Source of the DNA: Candidatus Phaeomarinobacter ectocarpi
GTDB taxonomy: Bacteria > Pseudomonadota > Alphaproteobacteria > CGMCC-115125
Length of the DNA stretch: 64,000 nucleotides
Reading direction: 5' to 3'
NCBI RefSeq assembly: GCF_000689395.1
Contig: NZ_HG966617.1
Span: 3,322,721-3,386,720 of the forward strand
A program made the position numbers and the translations under genes. Shown piece by piece: positions 35,758 to 45,532 of the stretch; position 1 is the first letter of the stretch; each line of letters begins with the position of its first letter. The notes beneath the pieces are model-generated. The model worked only from the letters and a program-made list of their open reading frames with translations, had not been told where the DNA came from and did no database searches.

Positions 35758-36291
35758 ATGGCAAAGATCAGATATTACATTGCTGCGAGCGCTGACGGGT
35801 TTATCGCCAGCGACGGCGGTGGTGTGGAATGGCTGGATCCGTACACAGACCCGTCCGGATACGGGTACAACGACTTTTATGCCGACATCGAAACTCTGGT
35901 GATGGGCCGTGCGACCTATGATCAGGTGCAGGACTTCGGCACCTGGCCCTATGACGACAAGCCGACTTACGTGGTGACCCGTCGTCCGCTGGATAAGGCC
36001 GCACCTGCCTGTGTCCAGGCATTGCCGTTGGAGGATCTGGTCAGCACAGTCTCTGCATGGCGCGCCGATGCCGACAAGGGCGACGTCTGGATCGTCGGCG
36101 GCCCTGCCAGCACCGCGCCGCTCATCGCCGCAAATCTCATCGATACCTATGAGTTGTCCATCATGCCGGACCTGCTGGGCTCGGGCATCAGGCTGTTTGC
36201 CGACGGCACGCCGCCTGGTCATCTCAAACTTCTTTCCCACAAGGCCTATGCGGACGGCGTTTTATCGCTAGTTTACGCTCCAGACGCCTGA
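35758..36291 (+). CDS. Dihydrofolate reductase-fold (RibD C-terminal) protein
   Basis: A 177-residue protein of the RibD_C/dihydrofolate-reductase-like family. Seen: MAKIRYYIAASADGFIASDGGGVEWLDPY, TLVMGRATYDQV, YVVTRRPL, DVWIVGGPASTAPLIAANLIDTYELSIMPDLLGSGIRLF. This matches YyaP/YwjB-like reductases, and not folate DHFR itself. The substrate is unknown, NAD(P)H use is expected. It stands 15 bases before the nitroreductase gene and probably shares a message with it. Confidence 0.87.
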   Translation: MAKIRYYIAASADGFIASDGGGVEWLDPYTDPSGYGYNDFYADIETLVMGRATYDQVQDFGTWPYDDKPTYVVTRRPLDKAAPACVQALPLEDLVSTVSAWRADADKGDVWIVGGPASTAPLIAANLIDTYELSIMPDLLGSGIRLFADGTPPGHLKLLSHKAYADGVLSLVYAPDA

Positions 36292-36306
36292 GCCGGAGGA
36301 CACACC

Positions 36307-36900
36307 ATGGCTGCCAAAATTACCAACGCTGCAATTGACCAGATTTTCATGGACGCCCGCACCCACAATTACTGGCTGGACAAGCCGGTGAGTGAAGAAA
36401 CCATTGCCGAGCTCTATGCAATGATGCGCATGGGGCCAACGTCAGCCAATTGCTCACCGGCCCGCATCGTGTTCGTGCGGTCGGACGAAGCGAAAGCCAA
36501 GCTCAAGCCATTGCTGATGGAAGGCAATCAGGAAAAGACCATGGCCGCACCTGTCTGCGCCATCATCGGTCATGACCTTGAGTTCTACGAAAAAATTCCC
36601 GAACTGTTTCCCCACAACCCGGATGCCAAGAGCTGGTTTAACTGGTCCGAGGAATTTGCCGAGCAGACAGCGTTCCGCAATGGCTCGCTTCAGGGCGCCT
36701 ACTTCATGATTGCCGCCCGTGCGCTTGGGCTGGATTGCGGCCCCATGTCGGGCTTCGATCAGGACGGCGTCAACGAAGCGTTCTTTGGCGGCACGACCAT
36801 CAAATCCAATTTCCTGTGCAATATCGGCTATGGCAACGACGCCAAGCTTGACCCGCGCTCGCCACGTCTTGCCTTTGGCGACGCCTGCCAGATCGTCTGA
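36307..36900 (+). CDS. Malonic semialdehyde reductase/RutE-like nitroreductase
   Basis: FMN-dependent oxidoreductase of the nitroreductase fold, 197 residues. Matches RutE/Had[45 protein letters not shown] (FMN phosphate contacts), [36 protein letters not shown] and the end [25 protein letters not shown]. RutE reduces malonic semialdehyde in pyrimidine breakdown, but no other rut gene is in the window, so the real substrate is uncertain. GGAGG lies nine bases upstream. It ends 14 bases before tsaB. Confidence 0.9.
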   Translation: MAAKITNAAIDQIFMDARTHNYWLDKPVSEETIAELYAMMRMGPTSANCSPARIVFVRSDEAKAKLKPLLMEGNQEKTMAAPVCAIIGHDLEFYEKIPELFPHNPDAKSWFNWSEEFAEQTAFRNGSLQGAYFMIAARALGLDCGPMSGFDQDGVNEAFFGGTTIKSNFLCNIGYGNDAKLDPRSPRLAFGDACQIV

Positions 36901-36914
36901 ATACGGAACACTTA

Positions 36915-37652
36915 GTGACCACACCTCCCAGCTCACCGCCGGACGATGTTTTCGTTCTTGGTTTTGATACCGCCATGGACGCCTGTCAGGTGGCCATTGT
37001 GTCGCGCACGGGCCATATCGTGGCCAAGGCCCATGAAGAAATGAAGCGCGGCCACGCCGAAGCACTGATTCCCATGATCGGCGCCGTGCTGGAAGCCGCC
37101 GAACTTGGCCTTGAAGACTTGACGCGTATTGGCGTCACCGTGGGGCCGGGCACATTTGCCGGGCTGCGCGTCGGGCTGTCTGCGGCCCGCAGCTTTGGTC
37201 TCTCCCATGACATTCCCATTGTCGGGGTGTCGACCCTTGAAGCTGTCGCAGTGACGCTGCCTGAGCCAGAGGCTGATCAGCCATTGCGCGCCGGTGTCAT
37301 CGCTTTTGATGCGCGCAATGATGAAGTCTATCTGCAGATCGTGGACCCCCTGGGCACGCTCGTCGTCGCACCTTCGGTCATTGACCTGAAAACTGCCGCT
37401 GAAGCGGTGCCGGAAGGTCTGGTGAATTTGTCCGGGTCCGGCGCACCCAAGCTTGCAGACGCGCTGGCCGCTCTTGAGCGCAGCAGCGATGTTGCCGTGG
37501 TGGACGAGAGCCTGTGGGCTCCCCAGGCGGAATGGATTGCGCGGCTGGCATTGGTTGCGCCTGATGACCGCGTGGGTCCCCCATCGCCGCTCTATCTCAG
37601 GCCCCCGGACGCCAAAGAACCGGAAAACGGCGGAGCGCTTCCCCATGCCTGA
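36915..37652 (+). CDS. tsaB: tRNA t6A37 biosynthesis protein TsaB
   Basis: Inactive ASKHA-fold partner of TsaD, needed to make N6-threonylcarbamoyladenosine at tRNA position 37. The 245 residues show VLGFDTAMDACQVAIVS, the dimer segment RGHAEALIPMIGAVLEAAEL and VTVGPGTFAGLRVGLSAARSFGL, the family signature. The start codon is GTG at 36915. The gene overlaps rimI by eight bases, a classic tsaB-rimI pair. Confidence 0.96.
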   Translation: MTTPPSSPPDDVFVLGFDTAMDACQVAIVSRTGHIVAKAHEEMKRGHAEALIPMIGAVLEAAELGLEDLTRIGVTVGPGTFAGLRVGLSAARSFGLSHDIPIVGVSTLEAVAVTLPEPEADQPLRAGVIAFDARNDEVYLQIVDPLGTLVVAPSVIDLKTAAEAVPEGLVNLSGSGAPKLADALAALERSSDVAVVDESLWAPQAEWIARLALVAPDDRVGPPSPLYLRPPDAKEPENGGALPHA

Positions 37653-38145
37653 TGGCGCGAACTGGTCACCGCAGGTGCGCCCGGGTGACGCGCAGGATGT
37701 CGCTGCCATGGCGCATATCCACGCGTCGGCCTTTGACGAAAAGTCCGCCTGGAGCGCGCCGTCGCTGCTGCATCTGGTTGAAACACCCAATGTGTTTGCG
37801 CTGATGGTCGAGCGTGACGGCACCCCGGCTGGCTTCGTGCTGATGCGGGTGGCCGCCAGTGAAGCCGAAGTGTTGACCATTGCAGTGGATCCCGCGTTCC
37901 ACCGTCAGGGCATGGCCCGCGCGCTGGTCATGGCCGGTCTGACCGCGGCTCTAGCGGTTGAGTGCGATACGGTGTTTCTCGAAGTCGCGACCGACAATGA
38001 GCCCGCAAAAGCCCTTTATCAGAGCATGGGTTTTGACATAGCCGGTGAGCGCAAAGCCTATTATGCGCGCCCGGCGGGCCCTGCGGTGGATGCGCTGGTT
38101 CTGCGCTGGACCGCGCAGGAGAGCAATCCCGCCGCAAAAGGATGA
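37645..38145 (+). CDS. rimI: Ribosomal protein S18 alanine N-acetyltransferase RimI
   Basis: GNAT acetyltransferase of 166 residues, expected to acetylate the N-terminus of ribosomal protein S18. The acetyl-CoA loop is seen as VLTIAVDPAFHRQGMARALVMAGL (V-x-P-x3-R/Q-G-x-G/A pattern), followed by VFLEVATDNEPAKALYQSMGFDIAGERKAYYA. In RimI the pyrophosphate loop is Q-x2-G-x-G/A; RQGMAR fits. Start at 37645 overlaps the tsaB end; GGAG lies 12 bases upstream. Substrate assignment is by family and position. Confidence 0.93.
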   Translation: MPDGANWSPQVRPGDAQDVAAMAHIHASAFDEKSAWSAPSLLHLVETPNVFALMVERDGTPAGFVLMRVAASEAEVLTIAVDPAFHRQGMARALVMAGLTAALAVECDTVFLEVATDNEPAKALYQSMGFDIAGERKAYYARPAGPAVDALVLRWTAQESNPAAKG

Positions 38146-38215
38146 CGTGGCGCGCCCAAAAGACTAGATTGCTACCAATCACCGTACCCAGGCCGCTCAA
38201 GACCGGAAGACGAAA

Positions 38216-38641
38216 ATGGACAGGCTAGAAACTCTCTGCATCGAAAAAGGCATGCGCATGACCGAGCAGCGCCGCGTGATCGCGCGTGTTCTGTCCGCCG
38301 CCGACGATCATCCCGATGTGGAGGAGCTGTATCGGCGCGCTTCTGAAGTGGATTCCAACATCTCGATCGCGACCGTGTACCGGACCGTTCGGCTGTTTGA
38401 GGAAGCCGGCATTCTTGAGCGCCATGACTTCCGCGACGGGCGGTCGCGCTACGAACCGGCGACGGACGATCACCACGACCATCTGATCAACGTGCAGACG
38501 GGCGATGTCATTGAATTCAACAATGACGAGATTGAGCGCCTGCAGGAAATTGTCGCCCGCGAGCTTGGCTTCAAGCTGGTGGATCATCGCCTGGAGCTGT
38601 ATGGCGTTCCTCTGGAAGACAAGAACACCGCAACCGGCTGA
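38216..38641 (+). CDS. fur: Fur family metal-responsive regulator (Fur/Mur type)
   Basis: DNA-binding repressor of 141 residues with an N-terminal winged helix (MTEQRRVIARVLSAADDHPDVEELYRRA and ISIATVYRTVRLFEEAGIL) and a C-terminal metal and dimer domain (DDHHDHLINVQTGDVIEFNNDEIERLQE, HRLELYGVPL). It lacks the CxxC pairs of zinc-site Fur proteins, as is usual in Alphaproteobacteria, where this protein senses iron or manganese (Mur). The Irr-type HHH motif is not present. It is separated from rimI by 70 bases and from plsC by 33. Confidence 0.92.
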   Translation: MDRLETLCIEKGMRMTEQRRVIARVLSAADDHPDVEELYRRASEVDSNISIATVYRTVRLFEEAGILERHDFRDGRSRYEPATDDHHDHLINVQTGDVIEFNNDEIERLQEIVARELGFKLVDHRLELYGVPLEDKNTATG

Positions 38642-38674
38642 CGGTCGGCACAAAGGGCGGGAAAGGCGATACGA

Positions 38675-39478
38675 ATGGGCACCTGGCGCGCCATCCTGCG
38701 GGTAGCAGGCTTTGTGGGAATGACCCTGGCAATGATGCCCGTGCAATGGTTGCTGGTCCGGCTGAACCTGCCTGGGTCCTATGCCCTGCCGCTCTATTAT
38801 CACCGCCTGCTGTGCAAGATCATCGGTATCAAAGTGACCCTCAAAGGCACGCCGGTAACTGACAGGCCGGTGCTCATCTGCGCCAATCATACCTCCTATC
38901 TTGATATCCCGATCATGAGCACGGTCTTTCCCGTCTCGTTCATCGCCAAGAGCGAAGTGGCGACGTGGCCGTTCTTCGGCCAGATGGCCAAACTCCAGCG
39001 CACGGTATTTGTCGAGCGCGAGCGCCGCACAAAGACGCGCGAACATCGCAACCAGATCCACGGGCGCATCGTTGACGGCGACACGCTGATCCTGTTTCCC
39101 GAAGGCACCTCCAACAACGGCAACTGGGTCTTGCCCTTCAAGAGCGCCTTGATGTCTGTCGCCCAGATGAGCGTGGTAGGGGATGACGGCGCGCTGGACG
39201 ACATGGTGATGGTGCAGCCGGTGTCCGTTGCCTATACGCGCCTGCACGGCCTGCCCATGGGACGGCATTTCCGGCCCTTCTTTGCCTGGTACGGCGACAT
39301 GGAGCTGGTACCCCATCTCTGGGAAGTCTTCCAGCTTGGGCCGTTTGATGTGGTCATGGAGTTCCATGAGCCCGTTTCCATCACCCAGGCCGGCACCCGC
39401 AAGGCCCTGGCGGTTTATTGCGAAGACAAGGTGGCCAATGGCGTGGCCCGGGCCATTTCCGGCCGCGACGCGGCCTGA
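38675..39478 (+). CDS. plsC: 1-acyl-sn-glycerol-3-phosphate acyltransferase
   Basis: Membrane-bound acyltransferase making phosphatidic acid from lysophosphatidic acid. The 267 residues include an N-terminal span (about 8-30), the catalytic NHTSYLD (H72, D77; the H-x4-D motif), the glycerol-phosphate site near VERERRTKTREH and FPEGTSNNGN at 141-150. OlsA-type enzymes of ornithine lipid synthesis share this fold, and the window does hold an OlsB-like gene 18 kb away, so an OlsA role cannot be ruled out from sequence alone. Confidence 0.92.
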   Translation: MGTWRAILRVAGFVGMTLAMMPVQWLLVRLNLPGSYALPLYYHRLLCKIIGIKVTLKGTPVTDRPVLICANHTSYLDIPIMSTVFPVSFIAKSEVATWPFFGQMAKLQRTVFVERERRTKTREHRNQIHGRIVDGDTLILFPEGTSNNGNWVLPFKSALMSVAQMSVVGDDGALDDMVMVQPVSVAYTRLHGLPMGRHFRPFFAWYGDMELVPHLWEVFQLGPFDVVMEFHEPVSITQAGTRKALAVYCEDKVANGVARAISGRDAA

Positions 39479-39697
39479 TCCCCCCGCCGTCTGACTTTGG
39501 GTTTTGTCGAAAAGCTCCTGCCTGTCATCGCCCTGCCATGTCCCCGTGATCATGCTGAGCGCAGGATTCGGTCTGATGCTGCTGGAGCACGCATATCAGC
39601 CCATTAACGGTGTGAGTTGAGCCAGTGACCAAACCGGCGCATAAATGATGCAGGACCAACCGCTTACATGCCTTTCCAAGAGAGATAGACGCCCACT
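39479..39697. other. 219-base spacer between plsC and miaB
   Basis: No gene or strong stem-loop seen. The miaB promoter probably lies here; I could not pick convincing hexamers. Confidence 0.4.
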
Positions 39698-41119
39698 TTG
39701 CCGGACGACCGCACACCAGATTCAGCACCAGAAAACGACAAGCCCCAGCTTTTCATCAAGACCTATGGGTGCCAGATGAATGTCTATGACAGCGATCGCA
39801 TGTCAGACGCGCTGGCCCCCAAGGGCTATGAAACCGCAAAGGCGCCGGACGCCGCCGACGTCGTGATCTTGAACACCTGTCACATCCGTGAAAATGCCGC
39901 CGCCAAGGTCTATTCAGAACTGGGCCGCCTGCGCATTCTCAAAGAAGCGCGCCTCAAGCAGGGCCGTCCGCTGACCATTGGTGTGGCCGGCTGCGTGGCG
40001 CAGGCGGAGGGACAGGAAATGCTCGACCGTGCGCCGGTGGTTGATTTCGTCGTTGGCTCGCAGGCCTATCACCGCCTGCCGCAGCTCGTTGAGCGCGCCA
40101 AGGATGGCGAGCGCCTGGTCGAAACGGAGTTTCCCACCGAAGACAAGTTTGAACATCTGCCGCAGCCATCGAAAAAAGTAACCCTGGGCCGTGGTCCGGC
40201 GGCCTTCCTCACGGTGCAGGAAGGCTGCGACAAGTTTTGCACGTTCTGCGTCGTGCCCTATACGCGCGGCTCTGAAGTCTCGCGCCCCATGCACCAGTTG
40301 CTCGATGAAGCGCGCGGCCTTGTGGATGCTGGCGTGCGTGAAATCACGCTGCTGGGCCAAAACGTCAATGCGTGGCACGGAGATGGGGTGGGGGACGCGC
40401 CTTCCAACCTTGGTCGCCTGCTGTTTGCCCTGGCCGAGATCGATGGACTGGAGCGCCTGCGCTACACGACCAGCCACCCCCGCGACATGCATGACCATCT
40501 GTTTGCCGCCCATCGCGATCTGGACAAGCTGATGCCCTATCTGCATCTGCCGGTGCAGGCGGGGTCAGACAAAATTCTCAAGGCAATGAATCGTCAGCAT
40601 ACGGCACAAGACTATTTGCAGCTGATCGACAAGCTGCGCGACGCGCGTCCCGACATCTCATTGTCTGGTGATTTCATCGTCGGGTTCCCCGGCGAAACAG
40701 ACGAAGATTTTGAAGCGACCATGCAGCTTGTCCGCGATGTGGGATACGCGCAGGCCTACTCGTTCAAATATTCCCAGCGACCGGGAACACCCGCCGCCAT
40801 TCAGGACACGCAGGTGCCCGAGGACGTGAAGGTTGAGCGTCTGGCGCGCCTGCAGGCCCTGCTGAACGAGCAGTCGCGCGACTTCAATGCGGCCTCCGTC
40901 GGCAAGACCATGTCGGTGCTGCTGGACCGCGTGGGCAAGCGAGACGGGCAACTGGCCGGGCGGTCGCCCTATCTTCAGGCCGTTCATCTTGATGCACCAA
41001 TGCATCTACGCGGCGAAATCGTGCCGGTTGTCATTGAAGCCGCGCACGCGAACAGTCTTTCAGGTAAGCTTGCCGACATATCGGCGACGGACAGTCTTGT
41101 TAAAGGAGACGCTGCTTGA
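39698..41119 (+). CDS. miaB: tRNA-2-methylthio-N6-dimethylallyladenosine synthase MiaB
   Basis: Radical-SAM methylthiotransferase that modifies i6A37 in tRNA. The 473 residues carry the UPF0004 domain with its second cluster Cys25, Cys61 and Cys99 ([19 protein letters not shown]), the radical-SAM motif Cys177-x3-Cys181-x2-Cys184 ([17 protein letters not shown]), and a C-terminal TRAM domain (about 395-465). The start is TTG at 39698, giving [15 protein letters not shown] lies upstream. It overlaps the TTG start of phoH, so miaB-phoH-ybeY are coupled. A cluster supply from the nearby Nfu protein is plausible. Confidence 0.97.
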   Translation: MPDDRTPDSAPENDKPQLFIKTYGCQMNVYDSDRMSDALAPKGYETAKAPDAADVVILNTCHIRENAAAKVYSELGRLRILKEARLKQGRPLTIGVAGCVAQAEGQEMLDRAPVVDFVVGSQAYHRLPQLVERAKDGERLVETEFPTEDKFEHLPQPSKKVTLGRGPAAFLTVQEGCDKFCTFCVVPYTRGSEVSRPMHQLLDEARGLVDAGVREITLLGQNVNAWHGDGVGDAPSNLGRLLFALAEIDGLERLRYTTSHPRDMHDHLFAAHRDLDKLMPYLHLPVQAGSDKILKAMNRQHTAQDYLQLIDKLRDARPDISLSGDFIVGFPGETDEDFEATMQLVRDVGYAQAYSFKYSQRPGTPAAIQDTQVPEDVKVERLARLQALLNEQSRDFNAASVGKTMSVLLDRVGKRDGQLAGRSPYLQAVHLDAPMHLRGEIVPVVIEAAHANSLSGKLADISATDSLVKGDAA

Positions 41120-42252
41120 GCGTTGGAACCAGTGCTTCTGCTCCCGTTGGAGCCTCATCATCGGCGCAAAGCGCCGCAAACCAGGCCGCGCAGCCCGAGG
41201 CGCAAAAAGCCAAGGGGGCCCAGATTCGGGGTGCCGAGGCCCAAGGGGTGCGAGCTCAGGGCGGACCACGGCCTGACGTTGTGGTGCTCGACTTTGACGA
41301 CAACCATTTGATGAGCGGACTGGCCGGCGTTGCCGACTGCAACCTTGCCCGCATAGAGCAATTGCTCGGGGTTGCCCTGACACCGCGCGGCAATCGCATT
41401 GCCATCCGCGGTGCCGATGACGCACGCGGGAATGCGGCGCAGGCCCTCGGCGACCTCTACGGCAAACTCAAGCGCGGTCAGGAAGTGGCCATGGCGGATG
41501 TGGATGGGGCGGTGCGCATGGCCACCAGCGCCCTGCCCGAAGGCCGGAAGGGCTCGTCCAGCGTCCAGATTGTGACCAAGCAACGGGTCATCGAGCCGCG
41601 CTCTGCCAACCAGGCCCACTACATGAAACAGCTCCAGACCAATGAGCTGGTCTTCGGCATGGGGCCTGCGGGCACCGGCAAGACCTATCTGGCGGTGGCA
41701 GCGGCAGTGTCCCTGTTCATCAAGGGTCAGGTGGATCGCATCATCCTGTCGCGCCCTGCTGTGGAAGCAGGTGAACGTTTGGGGTTCCTGCCCGGCGACC
41801 TGCGCGAGAAGATCGACCCCTATCTGCGTCCGCTCTATGACGCACTCTACGACACGCTGCCCGCCGAGCAGGTGGCCCGCAGTCTTGAGTCCGGCGAGAT
41901 TGAAGTCGCACCGCTGGCGTTCATGCGTGGCCGCACCCTCTCCAATGCCTATGTCATTCTTGATGAAGCGCAGAACTGCTCATCCGTGCAGATGAAAATG
42001 TTCCTGACGCGGTTGGGCGAAAACTCGCGTATGGCCATCACCGGTGACCCGACACAGGTCGACCTGCCCATGGGCTCAAAGTCCGGCCTCAGGGAGGCGC
42101 GCGACGTGCTGCGCAACGTCAAGGGTGTCGCGGTCACGGAGTTTGCCAATGTGGATGTGGTGCGCCACCCGCTGGTGACCCGCATCGTGCATGCCTATTC
42201 CGAAGCGGAGGGCAAGTTGCTGCCGAACGAGGACAAGGGCGGCAATGCCTGA
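41116..42252 (+). CDS. ybeZ: PhoH-like ATPase (YbeZ)
   Basis: Cytosolic P-loop ATPase of 378 residues, partner of YbeY in ribosome quality control and rRNA processing. Walker A GPAGTGKT is at 183-190 and Walker B lies in [10 protein letters not shown], followed by [23 protein letters not shown]. The first 50 residues are Ala/Ser/Gln-rich and poorly conserved. The start codon is TTG at 41116, overlapping the miaB stop (TTGA). The ybeY start lies eight bases inside its 3' end. Confidence 0.95.
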   Translation: MSVGTSASAPVGASSSAQSAANQAAQPEAQKAKGAQIRGAEAQGVRAQGGPRPDVVVLDFDDNHLMSGLAGVADCNLARIEQLLGVALTPRGNRIAIRGADDARGNAAQALGDLYGKLKRGQEVAMADVDGAVRMATSALPEGRKGSSSVQIVTKQRVIEPRSANQAHYMKQLQTNELVFGMGPAGTGKTYLAVAAAVSLFIKGQVDRIILSRPAVEAGERLGFLPGDLREKIDPYLRPLYDALYDTLPAEQVARSLESGEIEVAPLAFMRGRTLSNAYVILDEAQNCSSVQMKMFLTRLGENSRMAITGDPTQVDLPMGSKSGLREARDVLRNVKGVAVTEFANVDVVRHPLVTRIVHAYSEAEGKLLPNEDKGGNA

Positions 42253-42772
42253 CCCGGCATCAAAGCCTGACGCTGATCAATCCGGCCTGCTTCAGATCGA
42301 CATCCTTCGCGAAAATGGCGACTGGGGCACTCTCGACGATGTTGAGGGGCTGATCCGTGCCGCGGTCGAGGCGGCTTTTCAGCCCGCACCGGACAGTGCA
42401 GCGGACCAGGTGATCGAGGTCAGCATCCTGCTGGAAAACGACGCCGCCCTGCAGGCCTTGAACAAGCAGTGGCGCAACAAGGACAAGCCAACCAATGTGC
42501 TGTCCTTTCCAGCGCCACCCCTTCCAGACGCCACGCTGGCCATGCAGGCGGCGCGCCATCTGGGCGACATCGCCCTCAGCTTCGACACGCTGGCAGCCGA
42601 AGCCCGCACGGAAAACAAGACAGTGTCCGACCACCTGCAGCACCTTGTCGTCCACGGCATGCTGCATCTGCAGGGGCATGACCACCAAACGCCTGGCGAC
42701 GCAGACGAAATGGAAGATCTGGAGCGCAGGATTCTCGCAGACCTTGGCATTGGCGATCCTTACGCGTCCTGA
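42245..42772 (+). CDS. ybeY: Endoribonuclease YbeY (rRNA maturation factor)
   Basis: Metal-dependent endoribonuclease for 16S rRNA 3'-end maturation and 70S ribosome quality control. The 175 residues contain the zinc motif H-x3-H-x5-H as His137, His141 and His147 (HGMLHLQGHDH) and the preceding NKQWRNKDKPTNVLSFP. Its start overlaps the phoH stop by eight bases. A 138-base gap separates it from corC. Confidence 0.96.
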   Translation: MPDPASKPDADQSGLLQIDILRENGDWGTLDDVEGLIRAAVEAAFQPAPDSAADQVIEVSILLENDAALQALNKQWRNKDKPTNVLSFPAPPLPDATLAMQAARHLGDIALSFDTLAAEARTENKTVSDHLQHLVVHGMLHLQGHDHQTPGDADEMEDLERRILADLGIGDPYAS

Positions 42773-42910
42773 CAGCCATGGAGCCTGACACCCCGCGCAT
42801 GTGGCGTCCGGGTTGAGGGTTCTGTAATGATGGCAATGCACTGTAGATTGCCCGAATGACAATGTGCCTCCCCGGCAGGCCGAACCGCCGGGAAACAGGA
42901 GCCCCAGACG

Positions 42911-43891
42911 ATGGCCTTGGCCAACGACACGACAGACAAGACTTCCCCCGGCGACAGACCCGCATCAGCGGCGTTTGCACCCGGCCAACCGCTGACACAG
43001 CGCCTGGCGCGCGCCTGGCGCTACATACGCGGCGGTGCAGAAGCCAGTTCCCTGGGCGCGTCCCTTGATGCCGTGCTGGCAGAGGAACGAGACGGCGCCG
43101 CGGGCCTGTCCGCAGCGGAGCAGGACATGTTCGTCAATCTGCTGGGCTTCAATGAGCTGCGCACCGAAGACGTCATGGTGCCGCGTCCCGACATTGTCGC
43201 GGTCGAAGAAGGCACGTCACTTGATGAGCTCGTGAAAGCCTTTCGTGAAGCCAACCATTCCCGTCTGCCGGTTTTCAGCGAAACGCTGGATGATCCGCGC
43301 GGCATGGTGCACATCAAGGACCTGCTCGGCTGGATGGCTGACAACCGCACCGGCGGTGCGACCGATGACAAATTCGACCTGGCATCCATCCGCCGCGATC
43401 TCGTCTATGTGCCACCCTCCATGCCGGCCATTGACCTGCTTCTCAAGATGCAGGCAAGCCGCGTTCACATGGCGCTGGTGATTGACGAGTATGGCGGGAC
43501 AGACGGCCTTGTCACCATTGAGGACCTGGTCGAGGAAATCGTCGGTGAAATTGAAGACGAGCACGACGAGGCTGAACGCTCCGACCTTGTGCGCCTTCCC
43601 GACGGATTGATCGATGCCACAGCGCGCGCTGAGATTGGGGACCTTGAAGAAATGCTCGGCGTCACATTGATGCCAGAAGAGCGCGAAGATGAACTGGACA
43701 CCTTGGGTGGCCTCGTATTCGACATGCTGGGCCGCGTGCCACAACGCGGTGAAGTCGTGGTGCATGAAACCGGCATCGAGTTTGAAATTGCAGATGCCGA
43801 TCCGCGCCGCATCAAGCGGCTGGTGGTGCATCCAGGGGCAGCGTCGGATAGTCCGGCTTCTGAAATGTCGGATAGTCCGACCACTGATTAA
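42911..43891 (+). CDS. corC: CorC/HlyC family CBS-domain protein
   Basis: A 326-residue cytosolic protein with a CBS pair (about 80-205: VMVPRPDIVAVEEGTSLDELVKAF, HSRLPVFSETLDDPRGMVHIKDLL, VPPSMPAIDLLLKMQASRVHMALVIDEYGGTDGLVTIEDLVEEIVGEIEDEHDE) and a CorC_HlyC domain (about 225-310). Linked to Mg/Co efflux in E. coli; sometimes annotated as hemolysin. It lacks the membrane DUF21 domain. AGGAG lies upstream. It ends 15 bases before lnt, and corC-lnt is a conserved pair. Confidence 0.94.
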   Translation: MALANDTTDKTSPGDRPASAAFAPGQPLTQRLARAWRYIRGGAEASSLGASLDAVLAEERDGAAGLSAAEQDMFVNLLGFNELRTEDVMVPRPDIVAVEEGTSLDELVKAFREANHSRLPVFSETLDDPRGMVHIKDLLGWMADNRTGGATDDKFDLASIRRDLVYVPPSMPAIDLLLKMQASRVHMALVIDEYGGTDGLVTIEDLVEEIVGEIEDEHDEAERSDLVRLPDGLIDATARAEIGDLEEMLGVTLMPEEREDELDTLGGLVFDMLGRVPQRGEVVVHETGIEFEIADADPRRIKRLVVHPGAASDSPASEMSDSPTTD

Positions 43892-43906
43892 CAACAGGCA
43901 GGGCGC

Positions 43907-45532
43907 ATGCAGGGGATTGTTGGGGGAGTAACCCGGCTGGCGGAGTGGCTGGCCGGGCGATCAGGCTGGCAGAGGCTCGGTCTGGCGGCCATTGCGGGCG
44001 CGCTGACCGTATTTGCCATGCCGCCCTTTGGTCTGTGGCCATTGCTGTTCGTCACCTACCCGGTGCTGCTGTGGTTGCTGGACGGTATTGAGCCCGATGC
44101 TGAAAAACGCTTTGTCGGCTGGCGCTCTGCGGCCCTGACGGCGTGGGCCTTTGGCTTTGGCTTCTTTCTGGCAGGGCTGTACTGGATCGGCTCTGCCTTC
44201 CTTGTGGACGCTGACCAGTTCGCCTGGATGCTGCCCTTTGTGGCGGTCATCATGCCCGGCGGTCTGGCCTTGTTTTTTGCGGGTGCCGCCGTTGCAGCGC
44301 GCGCCGTATCCCGCACCGGAGCGACGCGCGTCCTCACCTTTGTGGTCGCCTTTGCGCTGGCCGAGTGGCTGCGCGGCCATGTGCTGACGGGCTTCCCGTG
44401 GAACAGTCTTGGATATGGCTTCTCTGTCTCCGACACCTTGGTGCAGGCCACGTCCCTTTGGGGTCTTTATGGACACACGGTTCTGGCAGCTCTCGTTGCA
44501 ACAGCGCCCGCGCTGCTGGCGGGGCCCGGTGTCACAGTGACCCGCAGCCGGGCTGCCGCCTTTGTGTGTTTCGCCGGCGTTCTGCCGCTGGCGCTTTTTG
44601 GATTTGGTCTGTGGCGGCTGTCCTTGCCCACACCGGCCGATGTGGCCGATGTCAAAGTGCGGATCGTGCAGCCGAACATCGCCCAGAAAGACAAATGGCG
44701 GCCGGAGCTGCGCGCGGTCAACTTCTCACGCCTTTTGCGCCTCAGCCGGGCGCAGGACAATCTGGATGGCATCACCCATGTCATCTGGCCTGAAAGCGCA
44801 CCGCCCTTTTTGCTGGCGGACAATCCAGACGCGCGCGCGCTTATTGCCGACACCTTGCCTGACGGCGTGCATCTGATCACCGGCGCGGTGCGTGCTGAAC
44901 CATTGCCGCAGACCATGCCGGATGGCCGGTGGGCGCGGTTCTTCAACTCAGTCATGGTGCTGGACTCGAATGCCACCATTGCGGCCACCTATGACAAGGC
45001 GCATCTGGTGCCGTTTGGAGAGTATTTGCCGGCGCAACGACTCCTGAATGCCATCGGGTTGCAGCAACTGACCCGACAGCGCGGAGGTTACAGCAGCGGT
45101 CCAGGTCCGCAGTCTGTAAACGTGCCTGGAATGCCATTTGTGGGCCCGTTGATATGCTATGAGATCATATTCCCCGGAAATTCCGTAGGGGATTACAGAC
45201 CCGGATGGCTTCTCAACGCGACGAACGATGCGTGGTTTGGCGATTCGGTTGGCCCACGGCAACATTTTTTTCAAGCAAGAATGCGTGCGGTCGAGCAGGG
45301 GCTTCCACTTATCCGTGCAGCTAATACTGGAATATCGGCGGTGATTGGTCCGCGTGGCCAGATACGGGCCCATCTGCGTTTGGGTGAAGCCGGAGTATTG
45401 GACCAGAACTTACCGGGAAAAATTGATCCGACCATTTACTCTAGAAATGGTGATCTAGGGTTTTGGATTATCTGTATAGCCCTAGTATTAACTATACTGT
45501 ATTCAAAACTGACTAAACACAGACAATATTGA
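43907..45532 (+). CDS. lnt: Apolipoprotein N-acyltransferase
   Basis: Inner-membrane enzyme adding the third acyl chain to lipoproteins; needed by the lipoproteins encoded in this window. The 541 residues have about six N-terminal spans and a nitrilase-like domain. The catalytic triad is Glu296 (WPESAPPF), Lys364 (YDKAHLVPFGEY) and Cys417 (GPLICYEIIFP); the spacing matches E. coli Lnt (267, 335, 387). The last third of the gene, from about 45150, is much richer in AT and uses codons such as ATA, AGA and CTA that are rare in the neighbours. The final span (LGFWIICIALVLTILYS) is still present. Confidence 0.96.
   Translation: MQGIVGGVTRLAEWLAGRSGWQRLGLAAIAGALTVFAMPPFGLWPLLFVTYPVLLWLLDGIEPDAEKRFVGWRSAALTAWAFGFGFFLAGLYWIGSAFLVDADQFAWMLPFVAVIMPGGLALFFAGAAVAARAVSRTGATRVLTFVVAFALAEWLRGHVLTGFPWNSLGYGFSVSDTLVQATSLWGLYGHTVLAALVATAPALLAGPGVTVTRSRAAAFVCFAGVLPLALFGFGLWRLSLPTPADVADVKVRIVQPNIAQKDKWRPELRAVNFSRLLRLSRAQDNLDGITHVIWPESAPPFLLADNPDARALIADTLPDGVHLITGAVRAEPLPQTMPDGRWARFFNSVMVLDSNATIAATYDKAHLVPFGEYLPAQRLLNAIGLQQLTRQRGGYSSGPGPQSVNVPGMPFVGPLICYEIIFPGNSVGDYRPGWLLNATNDAWFGDSVGPRQHFFQARMRAVEQGLPLIRAANTGISAVIGPRGQIRAHLRLGEAGVLDQNLPGKIDPTIYSRNGDLGFWIICIALVLTILYSKLTKHRQY

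Noticed and set aside
38225-39553. 442-codon antisense frame across fur and plsC
   Set aside because: It lies opposite two well-supported genes and has no family traits; high GC often leaves such frames open.
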